Shown: positions 7,403-13,894 of the stretch, in pieces
How the letters are laid out: every line of letters begins with the position of its first letter
Numbering within the stretch: the first letter of the stretch is position 1
From: an uncultured Flavobacteriales bacterium
GTDB lineage: Bacteria; Bacteroidota; Bacteroidia; Flavobacteriales_D; Sanyastnellaceae
Direction: 5' to 3'
DNA: 13,894 bases
NCBI GenBank assembly: GCA_937967465.1
Contig: CALBSW010000200.1
Coordinates: forward strand, 1 to 13,894
Notes under the pieces: generated by a model
What the model was told of the DNA's origin: nothing
The model's database searches: none
Seen by the model: the letters and a program-made list of their open reading frames with translations, nothing else
Made by a program: the position numbers and the translations under genes

Positions 7403-7421
7403 ATGCCAATTAAATTGGCAT
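7403..7421. promoter_or_regulatory. perfect 19-bp palindrome, candidate operator of the dinB operon
   Basis: ATGCCAATT-A-AATTGGCAT is an exact inverted repeat with 9-bp arms around a single central A, in an AT-rich island within GC-rich surroundings. It ends 15 bp before the dinB ATG. The segment TAAATTGG (7411-7418) within it is one base away from the Bacteroidota TAnnTTTG promoter box, so a repressor bound here would block transcription start. It resembles neither the E. coli LexA box (CTG-N10-CAG) nor the Bacillus one (GAAC-N4-GTTC). The neighbouring XRE/S24 repressor is the natural candidate binder; that assignment is inference. Confidence 0.7.
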
Positions 7422-7436
7422 CCCATTTCTGTTGAC

Positions 7437-8654
7437 ATGTCCTCCACCCGCACCGTCCTCCACCTCGACCTCGACACCTTCTTCGTGTCCGTGGAGCGGT
7501 TGATGGACAGTCGGCTCCACGGCAAACCGCTGCTCATCGGCGGCACCGGCGACCGCGGGGTCGTGGCCTCCTGCAGCTACGAAGCCCGGAAATTCGGCGT
7601 CCACTCCGGCATGCCCATGCGGATGGCGCGGGAACTCTGCCCCGAAGCGCTGGTCATCCGCGGCAATTCGGCCAACTACTCCAAGCATTCACACGCCGTC
7701 ACCGACATCGTTCGCGAAGCCGTGCCCGTCTGCGAGAAGAGCTCCATCGACGAGTTCTACGCCGACCTGACCGGGATGGACCGCTTCTTCGGCTGCTGGC
7801 AGTACGCCCGTGAATTGCGCGAACGCATCATCCGCGAGACCGGGTTGCCCATCTCCTTCGGCCTGTCGGAAAACAAGACCGTCTCCAAGGTGGCCACCGG
7901 TGAAGCCAAGCCCAACAACGCCCTGCGCATCGAACGCGGCACCGAGCGGCCCTTCCTCGCGCCATTGGGCATCCGCAAGATTCCCATGGTCGGCGAGAAA
8001 ACGTACCAGACGCTGCGCAACCTCGGCGTCCGACAGATCGGCACCCTCCAGGAGATGCCGGTCGACATGATGGAACGCGTGCTCGGCAAATCCGGCCGCA
8101 CCATCTGGCGCAAGGCCCAGGGCGAGGACCCCTCTCCGGTCATGCCCACCAGCGACCGGAAGTCCATTTCCACCGAGCGCACCTTCCGCAAGGACACCAC
8201 CGACACCGATCAGCTCCGCGGCATCCTCATCGCCATGGCCGAAAACCTGGCCTTCCAGCTTCGCCGCGGCAACAAGCTCACCGCCTGCATCACCGTCAAG
8301 GTCCGCTACAGCGACTTCGACACGCGCACCCTGCAGGCCCGCATTCCCTACACCGCAGCCGACCACCGCCTGGTGCCCAAAACGCTCGAGATGTTCGAGC
8401 AGCTCTACGACCGGCGCGTCCTCGTGCGCCTGGTTGGCGTCCGCTACAGCCACCTCGTGGGCGGGGGCATGCAAATGGACCTCTTCGATGCCGACGAGGA
8501 CCGGCAAGCCTTGTACAACGCCATGGACGGGCTCCGCGAGCGCTTCGGCGACCGGACCATCGTCTCTGCCGCCAGCCTTGGCGCCCGCACCATCGGCCGC
8601 ACCAACCCCTTTTCGGGCGATGCCCCCCTCCTCCTCGCCAACCGTCACCAGTAA
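7437..8654 (+). CDS. dinB: DNA polymerase IV-type Y-family translesion polymerase
   Basis: The 405-residue protein carries the Y-family signatures. HLDLDTFFVSVE holds catalytic Asp11 and the steric-gate aromatic Phe16 (equivalent to Asp8 and Phe13 of E. coli DinB), and SSIDEFYADL holds Asp105-Glu106. A helix-hairpin-helix thumb region lies around 181-210 (KIPMVGEKTYQTLRNLG) and a little-finger domain at about 245-345. QMDLF at 346-350 fits the QxxLF sliding-clamp motif; it is followed by a tail (YNAMDGLRERFG) more like that of UmuC/ImuB than the short end of E. coli DinB. It copies damaged template DNA with low fidelity. It is the first gene of a three-gene operon, 12 bases before the SRAP gene, and starts 15 bases after a perfect palindrome. 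No Shine-Dalgarno is present. All catalytic residues are intact. Confidence 0.95.
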   Translation: MSSTRTVLHLDLDTFFVSVERLMDSRLHGKPLLIGGTGDRGVVASCSYEARKFGVHSGMPMRMARELCPEALVIRGNSANYSKHSHAVTDIVREAVPVCEKSSIDEFYADLTGMDRFFGCWQYARELRERIIRETGLPISFGLSENKTVSKVATGEAKPNNALRIERGTERPFLAPLGIRKIPMVGEKTYQTLRNLGVRQIGTLQEMPVDMMERVLGKSGRTIWRKAQGEDPSPVMPTSDRKSISTERTFRKDTTDTDQLRGILIAMAENLAFQLRRGNKLTACITVKVRYSDFDTRTLQARIPYTAADHRLVPKTLEMFEQLYDRRVLVRLVGVRYSHLVGGGMQMDLFDADEDRQALYNAMDGLRERFGDRTIVSAASLGARTIGRTNPFSGDAPLLLANRHQ

Positions 8655-8666
8655 ATTGAACCCAGC

Positions 8667-9509
8667 ATGTGCGGACGCTATGTCAACGTCACCTCCGTCG
8701 AAGCCGTCGAGAAACGCTTCCAGGTCACCGCAGGGCCGGACTACACCGCCGCGCCCCCGCCGCCGAACACCAACGTGTCCCACGGCGACCTTGCCCCCGT
8801 GGTGACCGGAGACCGGCCCGATGCCCTGCAGGCCATGCAGTTCGGCTTCACCCCGGCGTGGGCCAAGAAGCAGTTCTACATGATCAACGCCCGGAGCGAG
8901 GGTGACCACAACGCGGACAACGACCCCGGCTACCGCGGCGCCATGGGCATCCTGCAGAAGCCGATGTTCCGGCAGTCCATCCGCACCCGCCGCTGCCTCG
9001 TCGTGGCCGACGCCTTCATCGAAGGCCCCCAGCGGGAAAAGCTCGCCAAGCCCTACGTCGTCTATGCCCGCGACGGCCAGCGCCCCTTTGCCCTGGCCGG
9101 CATCTGGGACGAATGGACGGACACCGCCACCGGCGAACTCGTGCGGTCCTTCGCCATCATCACGACCACCGCCTGCGACACCCTGCAGGCCATCGGCCAC
9201 CACCGTTCGCCCGTGCTGCTCGACCCCGCCGACGAGCACAAGTGGATCAACCCGGTGACCCCCCTCGGCGACGTGACCGCCCTGCTCCGGCCCATCCCCG
9301 ACGGCACGCTCAACGCCTACCCCATTGACCCGGGCATCAAGAACCCCCGGCTCAACGGCACCACCCTGCTGCAGCCCATCGGCGAACGCATCTTCCCGGA
9401 GTACGACTACGAACTCCACCAGTCGCTGGAGATGTTCGGCATGGGCGAATCCCGGGCGCGCAAACTCCGGGGCCGCGAATCGGAAACCGGCCAAGGCAGC
9501 CTCTTCTGA
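8667..9509 (+). CDS. yedK: SRAP-domain abasic-site protein (YedK/HMCES family)
   Basis: The 280-residue protein begins Met-Cys-Gly-Arg-Tyr, and Cys2 becomes the N-terminal catalytic residue after Met removal, which fixes this start. The other active-site residues of the family appear present: Asn74 (MINARSE), Glu119 (in ADAFIEG, where most members have GFYEW) and His178 (IGHHRSPVLL). The family crosslinks to abasic sites in single-stranded DNA through a thiazolidine bond and so shields them. The protein is longer than E. coli YedK (about 220 residues); the extra C-terminal part ends in QGSLF (276-280), matching the QxxLF sliding-clamp motif. It lies 12 bases after dinB and 22 bases before dnaE, clearly within one operon, which points to a role at stalled forks beside the two polymerases. 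Confidence 0.93.
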   Translation: MCGRYVNVTSVEAVEKRFQVTAGPDYTAAPPPPNTNVSHGDLAPVVTGDRPDALQAMQFGFTPAWAKKQFYMINARSEGDHNADNDPGYRGAMGILQKPMFRQSIRTRRCLVVADAFIEGPQREKLAKPYVVYARDGQRPFALAGIWDEWTDTATGELVRSFAIITTTACDTLQAIGHHRSPVLLDPADEHKWINPVTPLGDVTALLRPIPDGTLNAYPIDPGIKNPRLNGTTLLQPIGERIFPEYDYELHQSLEMFGMGESRARKLRGRESETGQGSLF

Positions 9510-9531
9510 ATCCCCGCCGTTTTTCGCCGCC

Positions 9532-12500
9532 ATGTTCCTGAACACCCATTCGTGGTTCAGCCTCCGCTACGGCGTCCTGCGCCCGGAGGAACTCCTCGCC
9601 CAAGCGCAAGAGGCGGGCGTGACGTGCCTGGCCCTCACCGACGTGCACTGCACCGCCGGCGGGCCGGATTTTGCCCGGCTGGCGCCGAAATACGGGGTGC
9701 GTCCCGTGCTGGGCGTCGACTTCCGCGACGGCGCGGTCCAACGCTACGTCGGCCTCGCCCGCGACCACGACGGCTACGAGCGGCTCTGCGGCTTCCTCTC
9801 CGAACTCCTGCACGCGGGCCACGCCGGCAAGCCCACCCGAATTCCGGACCGCGCCCCGGCCCTCGAGGGCGTGGTGTGGGTCTACCCTTGGGCGCGGCGG
9901 ATGGAACGCGCCGCCGACGGCACCCCCTGCGCGCCATGGCAACAGCCCGGCGGCCTGCGCCGCGACGAATGCGTGGGCGTCCGGCCCGGCGAACTCGGCG
10001 CCCTCCGGCTGGCCCTCCAACGCGACCCCGACGGCACGCCCAGCAGCCGCATGGTCGCCCTCCATTCGGCCAGCTTCCGCCACAAACGCGACCACAACGC
10101 CCACCGCCTGCTGCGCGCCATCGACCGCAACTGCCTCCTCGCCAAGCTGCCGGCCGACCAGGTCGCCCCCGACACGGACCGCTGGCTGCGCGTTGGCGAA
10201 TTCGAATCGGCCTACGCCGAATTCCCCTGGCTCACCGACCGCGCGGCCGCCCTGCTCGACGCCTGCCACATCGACTTCGACGGCGACCTCGGCGACCAGG
10301 AGGACGGCGCCACCCACCGCAACCTCCGCACCTTCACCGGCTCCATCGTCGAGGACGAGCAACTCCTCCGCGACCTGTGCGCCGAAGGGCTCGCCTACCG
10401 CTATCCCGACCCCGATGAGGCCATCCTCGAACGGATGGAATACGAGATCGAAGTCCTCCGCGAAAAGGAGTTCCTCGCCTACTTCCTCGTCAATTGGGAC
10501 ATCACCTCCTACGCGCGGTCCAAGGGCTACTTCCACGTCGGCCGGGGCAGCGGGGCCAACAGCCTCGTCGCCTACCTCCTGCGCATCACCGACGTCGATC
10601 CCATCGAGCTGGACCTCTACTTCGAGCGGTTCATCAACCTCTACCGGTCCAACCCACCCGACTTCGACCTCGACTTCTCGTGGACGGACCGCGACGACGT
10701 CACGCGCTACATCTTCGACCGCTACGAGCACGTCGCCCTGCTCGGCGCCTACAACACCTTCCAATACCGGGCGGTGGTGCGCGAACTCGGCAAGGTCTTC
10801 GGCCTGCCCAAGCACGAGATCGACACGTTGGCCGGCGGGCGGTTCGATCCGGCACGGCTGGGCGAGGTGGAACGCGCCGTCGTCCGCTACGCCGGCGTCC
10901 TCCGCGATTTCCCCAACCAGATTTCCATCCACGCCTGCGGCATCCTGATCGCCGATCGGCCCATCCACCGGACGTGCGCGACGTTCCTGCCGCCCAAGGG
11001 ATTCCCCACCACGCAGTACGACATGGTGGTCGCCGAGGACCTCGCCCTCCACAAATTCGACATCCTGTCCCAACGCGGCCTCGCCAAGATCAAGGACGCC
11101 CTCGACCTCATCGCGGAGACCGATCCGGACGCCGACATCGACATCCACGACATGAAGCGGTTCAAGGCCGACCCTCGGGTGCAGCACCTGCTGCGGGAAG
11201 CCGAGGCCATCGGGTGCTTCTACGTGGAATCGCCCGCCATGCGGATGCTCATGCGCAAGCTGCGGGTCGACGACTACCTCGGTCTCGTGGCCGCCAGCTC
11301 CGTCATCCGGCCCGGCGTGGCGCGCAGCGGGATGATGAAGGCCTACATCGAGCGGCACCGCTTCCCCGAGCGGCGCGGGGACGCCCACCCCATCCTGCTG
11401 GAGATCATGCCGGAGACCTATGGCGTCATGGTCTACCAGGAAGACGTGATCAAGGTGGCCCACCGGTTCGCCGGGCTCGACCTCGGGGAGGCCGACGTCC
11501 TGCGGCGGGGGATGTCGGGCAAATTCCGGTCGCGCGAGGAGTTCCAGAAGGCCCGCCAGGCCTTCTTCGACAAGGCCGCCGACAAGGGCCACGCCCCCGA
11601 CATGGTCGCCGAGGTGTGGCGGCAGGTCGAGAGCTTCGCCGGCTACGCCTTTGCCAAGGGCCACTCGGCCTCCTTTGCCGTCGAGAGCTACCAGAGCCTC
11701 TTCCTCAAAGCCTACTGGCCGCTGGAATACATGACCGCCTGCATCAACAACTTCGGTGGCTTCTACCAGACCGAGTTCTATGTCCACGAAGCGCGGCTGC
11801 TGGGCGGCCGGATTGCTGCGCCCTGCGTCAACACCGGGGGCTACCTCGCCGGATACGACCCCGCCACGCGGACCCTGACCCTCGGTTTCAACCTCGTCAA
11901 GGGCGTGGAGGGCGAAACCGCCGTCCGCATCGAACGGGAACGCCGCCATGCCGGTCCCTACCGCGACCTCGAAGACCTCGTGCGGCGCACCGGCATCGGC
12001 CTCGAGCAGCTGCTCACCGTCATCCGCATCGGGGGCCTGCGGTGGACGGGGCGCTCCAAGCAGCAGTTGCAATGGGAAGCGCACTTCCTGCTCGGCCACC
12101 TGCCGAAGCAAGCCCCGGCCGCCGACCTCTTCCGCGACGCCGAAACCGCCGAACACCGGACCAGCCTGCGGAGCCTGCCCGCCCTCGAAGGCGGCAGCGG
12201 CGAAGACGCCTACGACGAGATCGAGCTGCTGGGCTTCCCGCTGTCGTCCCCGTTCGGCCTGCTCACCGCCGAGGCGCAGCGGGCCGCCGAGGGCGCCATG
12301 CCCGCCCGCGCCCTGCCGGAACACATCGGCCGCGAGGTCACCATCGCCGGCTACCTCGTCACCGTCAAGGAAACCGGCACCGTCAAGGGGGACCGCATGC
12401 TGTTCGGCTGCTTCGTGGACCGCGAAGGCCAATGGATCGACACCGTCCATTTCCCGCCGGTCGCCAAGGCCTACCCCTTCCGGGGGCGCGGCGTCTACCA

Positions 12501-12678
12501 GATGCGGGGCACCGTCCAGGAAGACTTCGGGTGCGTCAACGTGGAGGTGAAATCGATGGAGAAGCTGGACCTCCAACCCGACCCCCGCTACGACGAGAGC
12601 GCACCGACCAAGGTCCGGCCCAACGGCCGCCAGCACCGCCGCGTCCCCCAAGCCCGCCGCCTGCCCAACGCCTCCTGA
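9532..12678 (+). CDS. dnaE2: DnaE2-type error-prone DNA polymerase III alpha subunit
   Basis: The 1048-residue product has the C-family order: PHP domain (about 2-250), palm/fingers with the catalytic triad Asp379 and Asp381 (PPDFDLDF, 376-382) and Asp510 (HKFDILSQRG), a helix-hairpin-helix region (about 800-850) and a C-terminal OB fold (about 930-1020). Its length fits DnaE2/ImuC rather than the longer replicative DnaE. The PHP site looks degenerate: Asn4 replaces the first His of HxH (NTHSWFS) and Val38 the His of TDH. At the place of the internal clamp motif stands AADLF (863-867), lacking the usual Gln. The frame is open to 9325, but the start at 9532 gives the normal N-terminus and avoids overlap with the SRAP gene. 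As third gene of the damage operon it probably extends products of DinB. It is distinguished from replicative DnaE mainly by size and context. Confidence 0.9.
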   Translation: MFLNTHSWFSLRYGVLRPEELLAQAQEAGVTCLALTDVHCTAGGPDFARLAPKYGVRPVLGVDFRDGAVQRYVGLARDHDGYERLCGFLSELLHAGHAGKPTRIPDRAPALEGVVWVYPWARRMERAADGTPCAPWQQPGGLRRDECVGVRPGELGALRLALQRDPDGTPSSRMVALHSASFRHKRDHNAHRLLRAIDRNCLLAKLPADQVAPDTDRWLRVGEFESAYAEFPWLTDRAAALLDACHIDFDGDLGDQEDGATHRNLRTFTGSIVEDEQLLRDLCAEGLAYRYPDPDEAILERMEYEIEVLREKEFLAYFLVNWDITSYARSKGYFHVGRGSGANSLVAYLLRITDVDPIELDLYFERFINLYRSNPPDFDLDFSWTDRDDVTRYIFDRYEHVALLGAYNTFQYRAVVRELGKVFGLPKHEIDTLAGGRFDPARLGEVERAVVRYAGVLRDFPNQISIHACGILIADRPIHRTCATFLPPKGFPTTQYDMVVAEDLALHKFDILSQRGLAKIKDALDLIAETDPDADIDIHDMKRFKADPRVQHLLREAEAIGCFYVESPAMRMLMRKLRVDDYLGLVAASSVIRPGVARSGMMKAYIERHRFPERRGDAHPILLEIMPETYGVMVYQEDVIKVAHRFAGLDLGEADVLRRGMSGKFRSREEFQKARQAFFDKAADKGHAPDMVAEVWRQVESFAGYAFAKGHSASFAVESYQSLFLKAYWPLEYMTACINNFGGFYQTEFYVHEARLLGGRIAAPCVNTGGYLAGYDPATRTLTLGFNLVKGVEGETAVRIERERRHAGPYRDLEDLVRRTGIGLEQLLTVIRIGGLRWTGRSKQQLQWEAHFLLGHLPKQAPAADLFRDAETAEHRTSLRSLPALEGGSGEDAYDEIELLGFPLSSPFGLLTAEAQRAAEGAMPARALPEHIGREVTIAGYLVTVKETGTVKGDRMLFGCFVDREGQWIDTVHFPPVAKAYPFRGRGVYQMRGTVQEDFGCVNVEVKSMEKLDLQPDPRYDESAPTKVRPNGRQHRRVPQARRLPNAS

Positions 12679-12696
12679 AGTCCGAAGAAAACGAAG

Positions 12697-13894
12697 TCAG
12701 CGGCCAAAGGCCCACCGCACGCCGGCATAGACGTTGCGGCCGAAGATGGGCGCATACACGATCGCCGCGTCAAACAGCGGGTCGTCTCCAATCGGACCGC
12801 CAGACACGGTCTGCACTTCGCCCGGCGCGGTGTCATAGTCGATGCCGACAATGGGCTCAGCCTGACGGTAGTCCGTCACATTCTCAACGCCCACATAAAT
12901 CTGCTGGCCCTCCGCAAAGTCGCGGCTGATCTGCACGTTGCCCGTCACGAACGTCGGCGCCTCGGACGGCCGCACGTAGCGCGGGTCCACGATGTCGTTC
13001 TCAAACGTCCACGGCAAGCGCTGCGGGCCAGTGACCTGGAACGTCACGTCCGCCCGCCACTGCCGGCCCTTGGAGTCCGGACGCGATCCATAGGCCACAG
13101 TCGTGAAGCCGCGGTGCTCGGCCACAAACGGATCCTGGCGATATCCGGAAAAGTCCCCGTAATCGCTGCGCGCATCCACCCAACGGTAGGCCAGCGTGAT
13201 GTCCAGGCGCTTCGTCCAGTCCCACCAGAATTCAGCTTGCACACTGCGAGACTGGCTCATGCCTTGACGGATGGTCGCCTCGCCCGGCGTGTCGAGGTCC
13301 ACGAAGACCCGGTTGCTGAAGTCGACCTGGTACCCATCGAGGTTGAAGCTCGCGTCCCGATACCCCAAAGTGAACTTGGAGAGGAAGTTCAAGCCCAGGT
13401 TCCAACTCTCTTCGGGCTGCAATCCACGGAAAGGATCCACTGCCCCCGACTCCGGGAAGATCCACGTGCGGTTCGACGCCCAGACTCCGGCGAATTCCGC
13501 CAACGGCACCGATGTCCGCCAGCCCTTGCCCGCCGCCGCCTTCAGCGAAATCGCGTCCGACACGGACCACCGGGCGTTCAAGCGCGGGGTCACGAACAGG
13601 CCAAATGTGTCGTGCACATCCGAGCGAAGCCCGAGGATCACATCCCATTGCTCCCTTTTCACCGTCCACTCCGCAAACGCTCCCACCGTTGCTTCCTCAC
13701 GGCGCACCGTTGCGCTGCCCCCCGGCACCGGGAAGGTGCCATCCTGAACGAGCGTCTGGTCATAGCGGTCGGCCTTGGCAGACAGGCCGAAAACGAGGTC
13801 GTCTCCACGCCCAGTACGGCTCTGGTGCAGCAGGTTGATCCTGGCGAATTGCTGGTCGGCGTCATACCGCCGGTACGGACCGCGCGACAGGAAG
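12697..13894 (-). CDS. TonB-dependent outer-membrane receptor, C-terminal part
   Basis: The minus-strand frame is open from the right edge to a TGA at 12697-12699, so the 5' part lies outside the window; about 399 codons are visible. The frame continues upstream of the GTG at 13728 (reading FLSRGPYRRYDADQQFA at the edge), so that GTG is not the start. The protein shows beta-barrel strands with alternating aromatics, the NVTDYRQAEPIVG region usual near the end of TonB-dependent receptors, and the terminal GRNVYAGVRWAFGR with a barrel-closing aromatic strand. Such receptors import siderophores, vitamins, metals or oligomers with TonB energy. The ligand cannot be inferred without the plug. It converges on dnaE with an 18-base gap that holds no visible terminator. 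Confidence 0.88.
   Translation of the reverse strand, partial: FLSRGPYRRYDADQQFARINLLHQSRTGRGDDLVFGLSAKADRYDQTLVQDGTFPVPGGSATVRREEATVGAFAEWTVKREQWDVILGLRSDVHDTFGLFVTPRLNARWSVSDAISLKAAAGKGWRTSVPLAEFAGVWASNRTWIFPESGAVDPFRGLQPEESWNLGLNFLSKFTLGYRDASFNLDGYQVDFSNRVFVDLDTPGEATIRQGMSQSRSVQAEFWWDWTKRLDITLAYRWVDARSDYGDFSGYRQDPFVAEHRGFTTVAYGSRPDSKGRQWRADVTFQVTGPQRLPWTFENDIVDPRYVRPSEAPTFVTGNVQISRDFAEGQQIYVGVENVTDYRQAEPIVGIDYDTAPGEVQTVSGGPIGDDPLFDAAIVYAPIFGRNVYAGVRWAFGR

Noticed and set aside
9325..9531. Upstream extension of dnaE into the SRAP gene
   Set aside because: It overlaps the 3' end of the well-supported SRAP gene in another frame and adds a low-complexity Ser/Thr/Ala stretch; the PHP domain begins right after the ATG at 9532.
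9352..12651. 1099-codon minus-strand open frame opposite SRAP and dnaE
   Set aside because: It mirrors conserved DnaE coding sequence, spans the SRAP-dnaE junction and shows no domain-like motif; it is a GC-bias artefact.
7437..12678. Recent horizontal acquisition of the dinB-SRAP-dnaE operon
   Set aside because: There is no integrase, transposase, flanking repeat or tRNA; its strong C-ending codon use is similar in kind to its neighbours, so transfer cannot be supported by eye.
12679..12696. Bidirectional terminator between dnaE and the TonB receptor
   Set aside because: The 18-base gap has no inverted repeat or T-run on either strand.
10494..12929. 811-codon plus-strand frame overlapping dnaE and the receptor 3' end
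   Set aside because: Arg/Pro/His-rich translation in an alternative frame of dnaE that crosses the stops of two real genes; no domain support.

Overview
The window looks like a piece of a high-GC Bacteroidota chromosome (probably Flavobacteriales-like). I infer this from the type of XRE/S24 repressor, the Nfu protein with an Nfu_N domain, the TonB-dependent receptor, the secreted protease ending in a paired DxDxDG calcium-loop module, and the absence of Shine-Dalgarno sequences before most starts. This is family-level inference; no rRNA or other phylogenetic marker is present. All genes are densely packed. No tRNA, rRNA, CRISPR array, insertion sequence or integrase was found.

Layout. (1) Positions 1-3796, minus strand: two consecutive secreted amidohydrolase-superfamily genes. 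The upstream one is a 1044-residue tandem fusion whose first half has lost the metal-binding HxH motif and whose second half keeps it. The downstream one runs off the left edge and also lacks HxH at the expected place. (2) Positions 3797-3902: short divergent promoter region. (3) Positions 3903-5241, plus strand: an Nfu-type Fe-S carrier followed after one base by an XRE/S24 (LexA/CI-like) repressor that keeps an Ala-Gly site and a Ser/Lys dyad. (4) Positions 5346-7355: a secreted zinc-metalloprotease-like protein with three Cys-bounded repeat modules and a dockerin-like C-terminus. (5) Positions 7356-7436: an AT-rich spacer with two inverted repeats, including a perfect 19-bp palindrome ending 15 bp before the next start. 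(6) Positions 7437-12678: a tight three-gene operon of a DinB-type Y-family polymerase, an SRAP/HMCES-type abasic-site protein and a DnaE2-sized C-family polymerase. (7) Positions 12697-13894, minus strand: the C-terminal part of a TonB-dependent receptor, convergent with dnaE and cut by the right edge.

The centre of interest is regions 3-6. They read as a DNA-damage tolerance (mutasome-like) locus: a self-cleavable repressor candidate, a palindromic operator candidate, and an operon joining a translesion polymerase, a second C-family polymerase and an abasic-site sensor. It parallels the ImuA-ImuB-DnaE2 cassette of other bacteria, but no ImuA-like gene is present and an SRAP gene lies between the two polymerases. 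DinB and SRAP each carry a QxxLF-type sliding-clamp motif (the SRAP one at its extreme C-terminus), while DnaE has a Q-less version. This suggests assembly through the beta clamp. Regulation by the neighbouring repressor is inferred, not shown.
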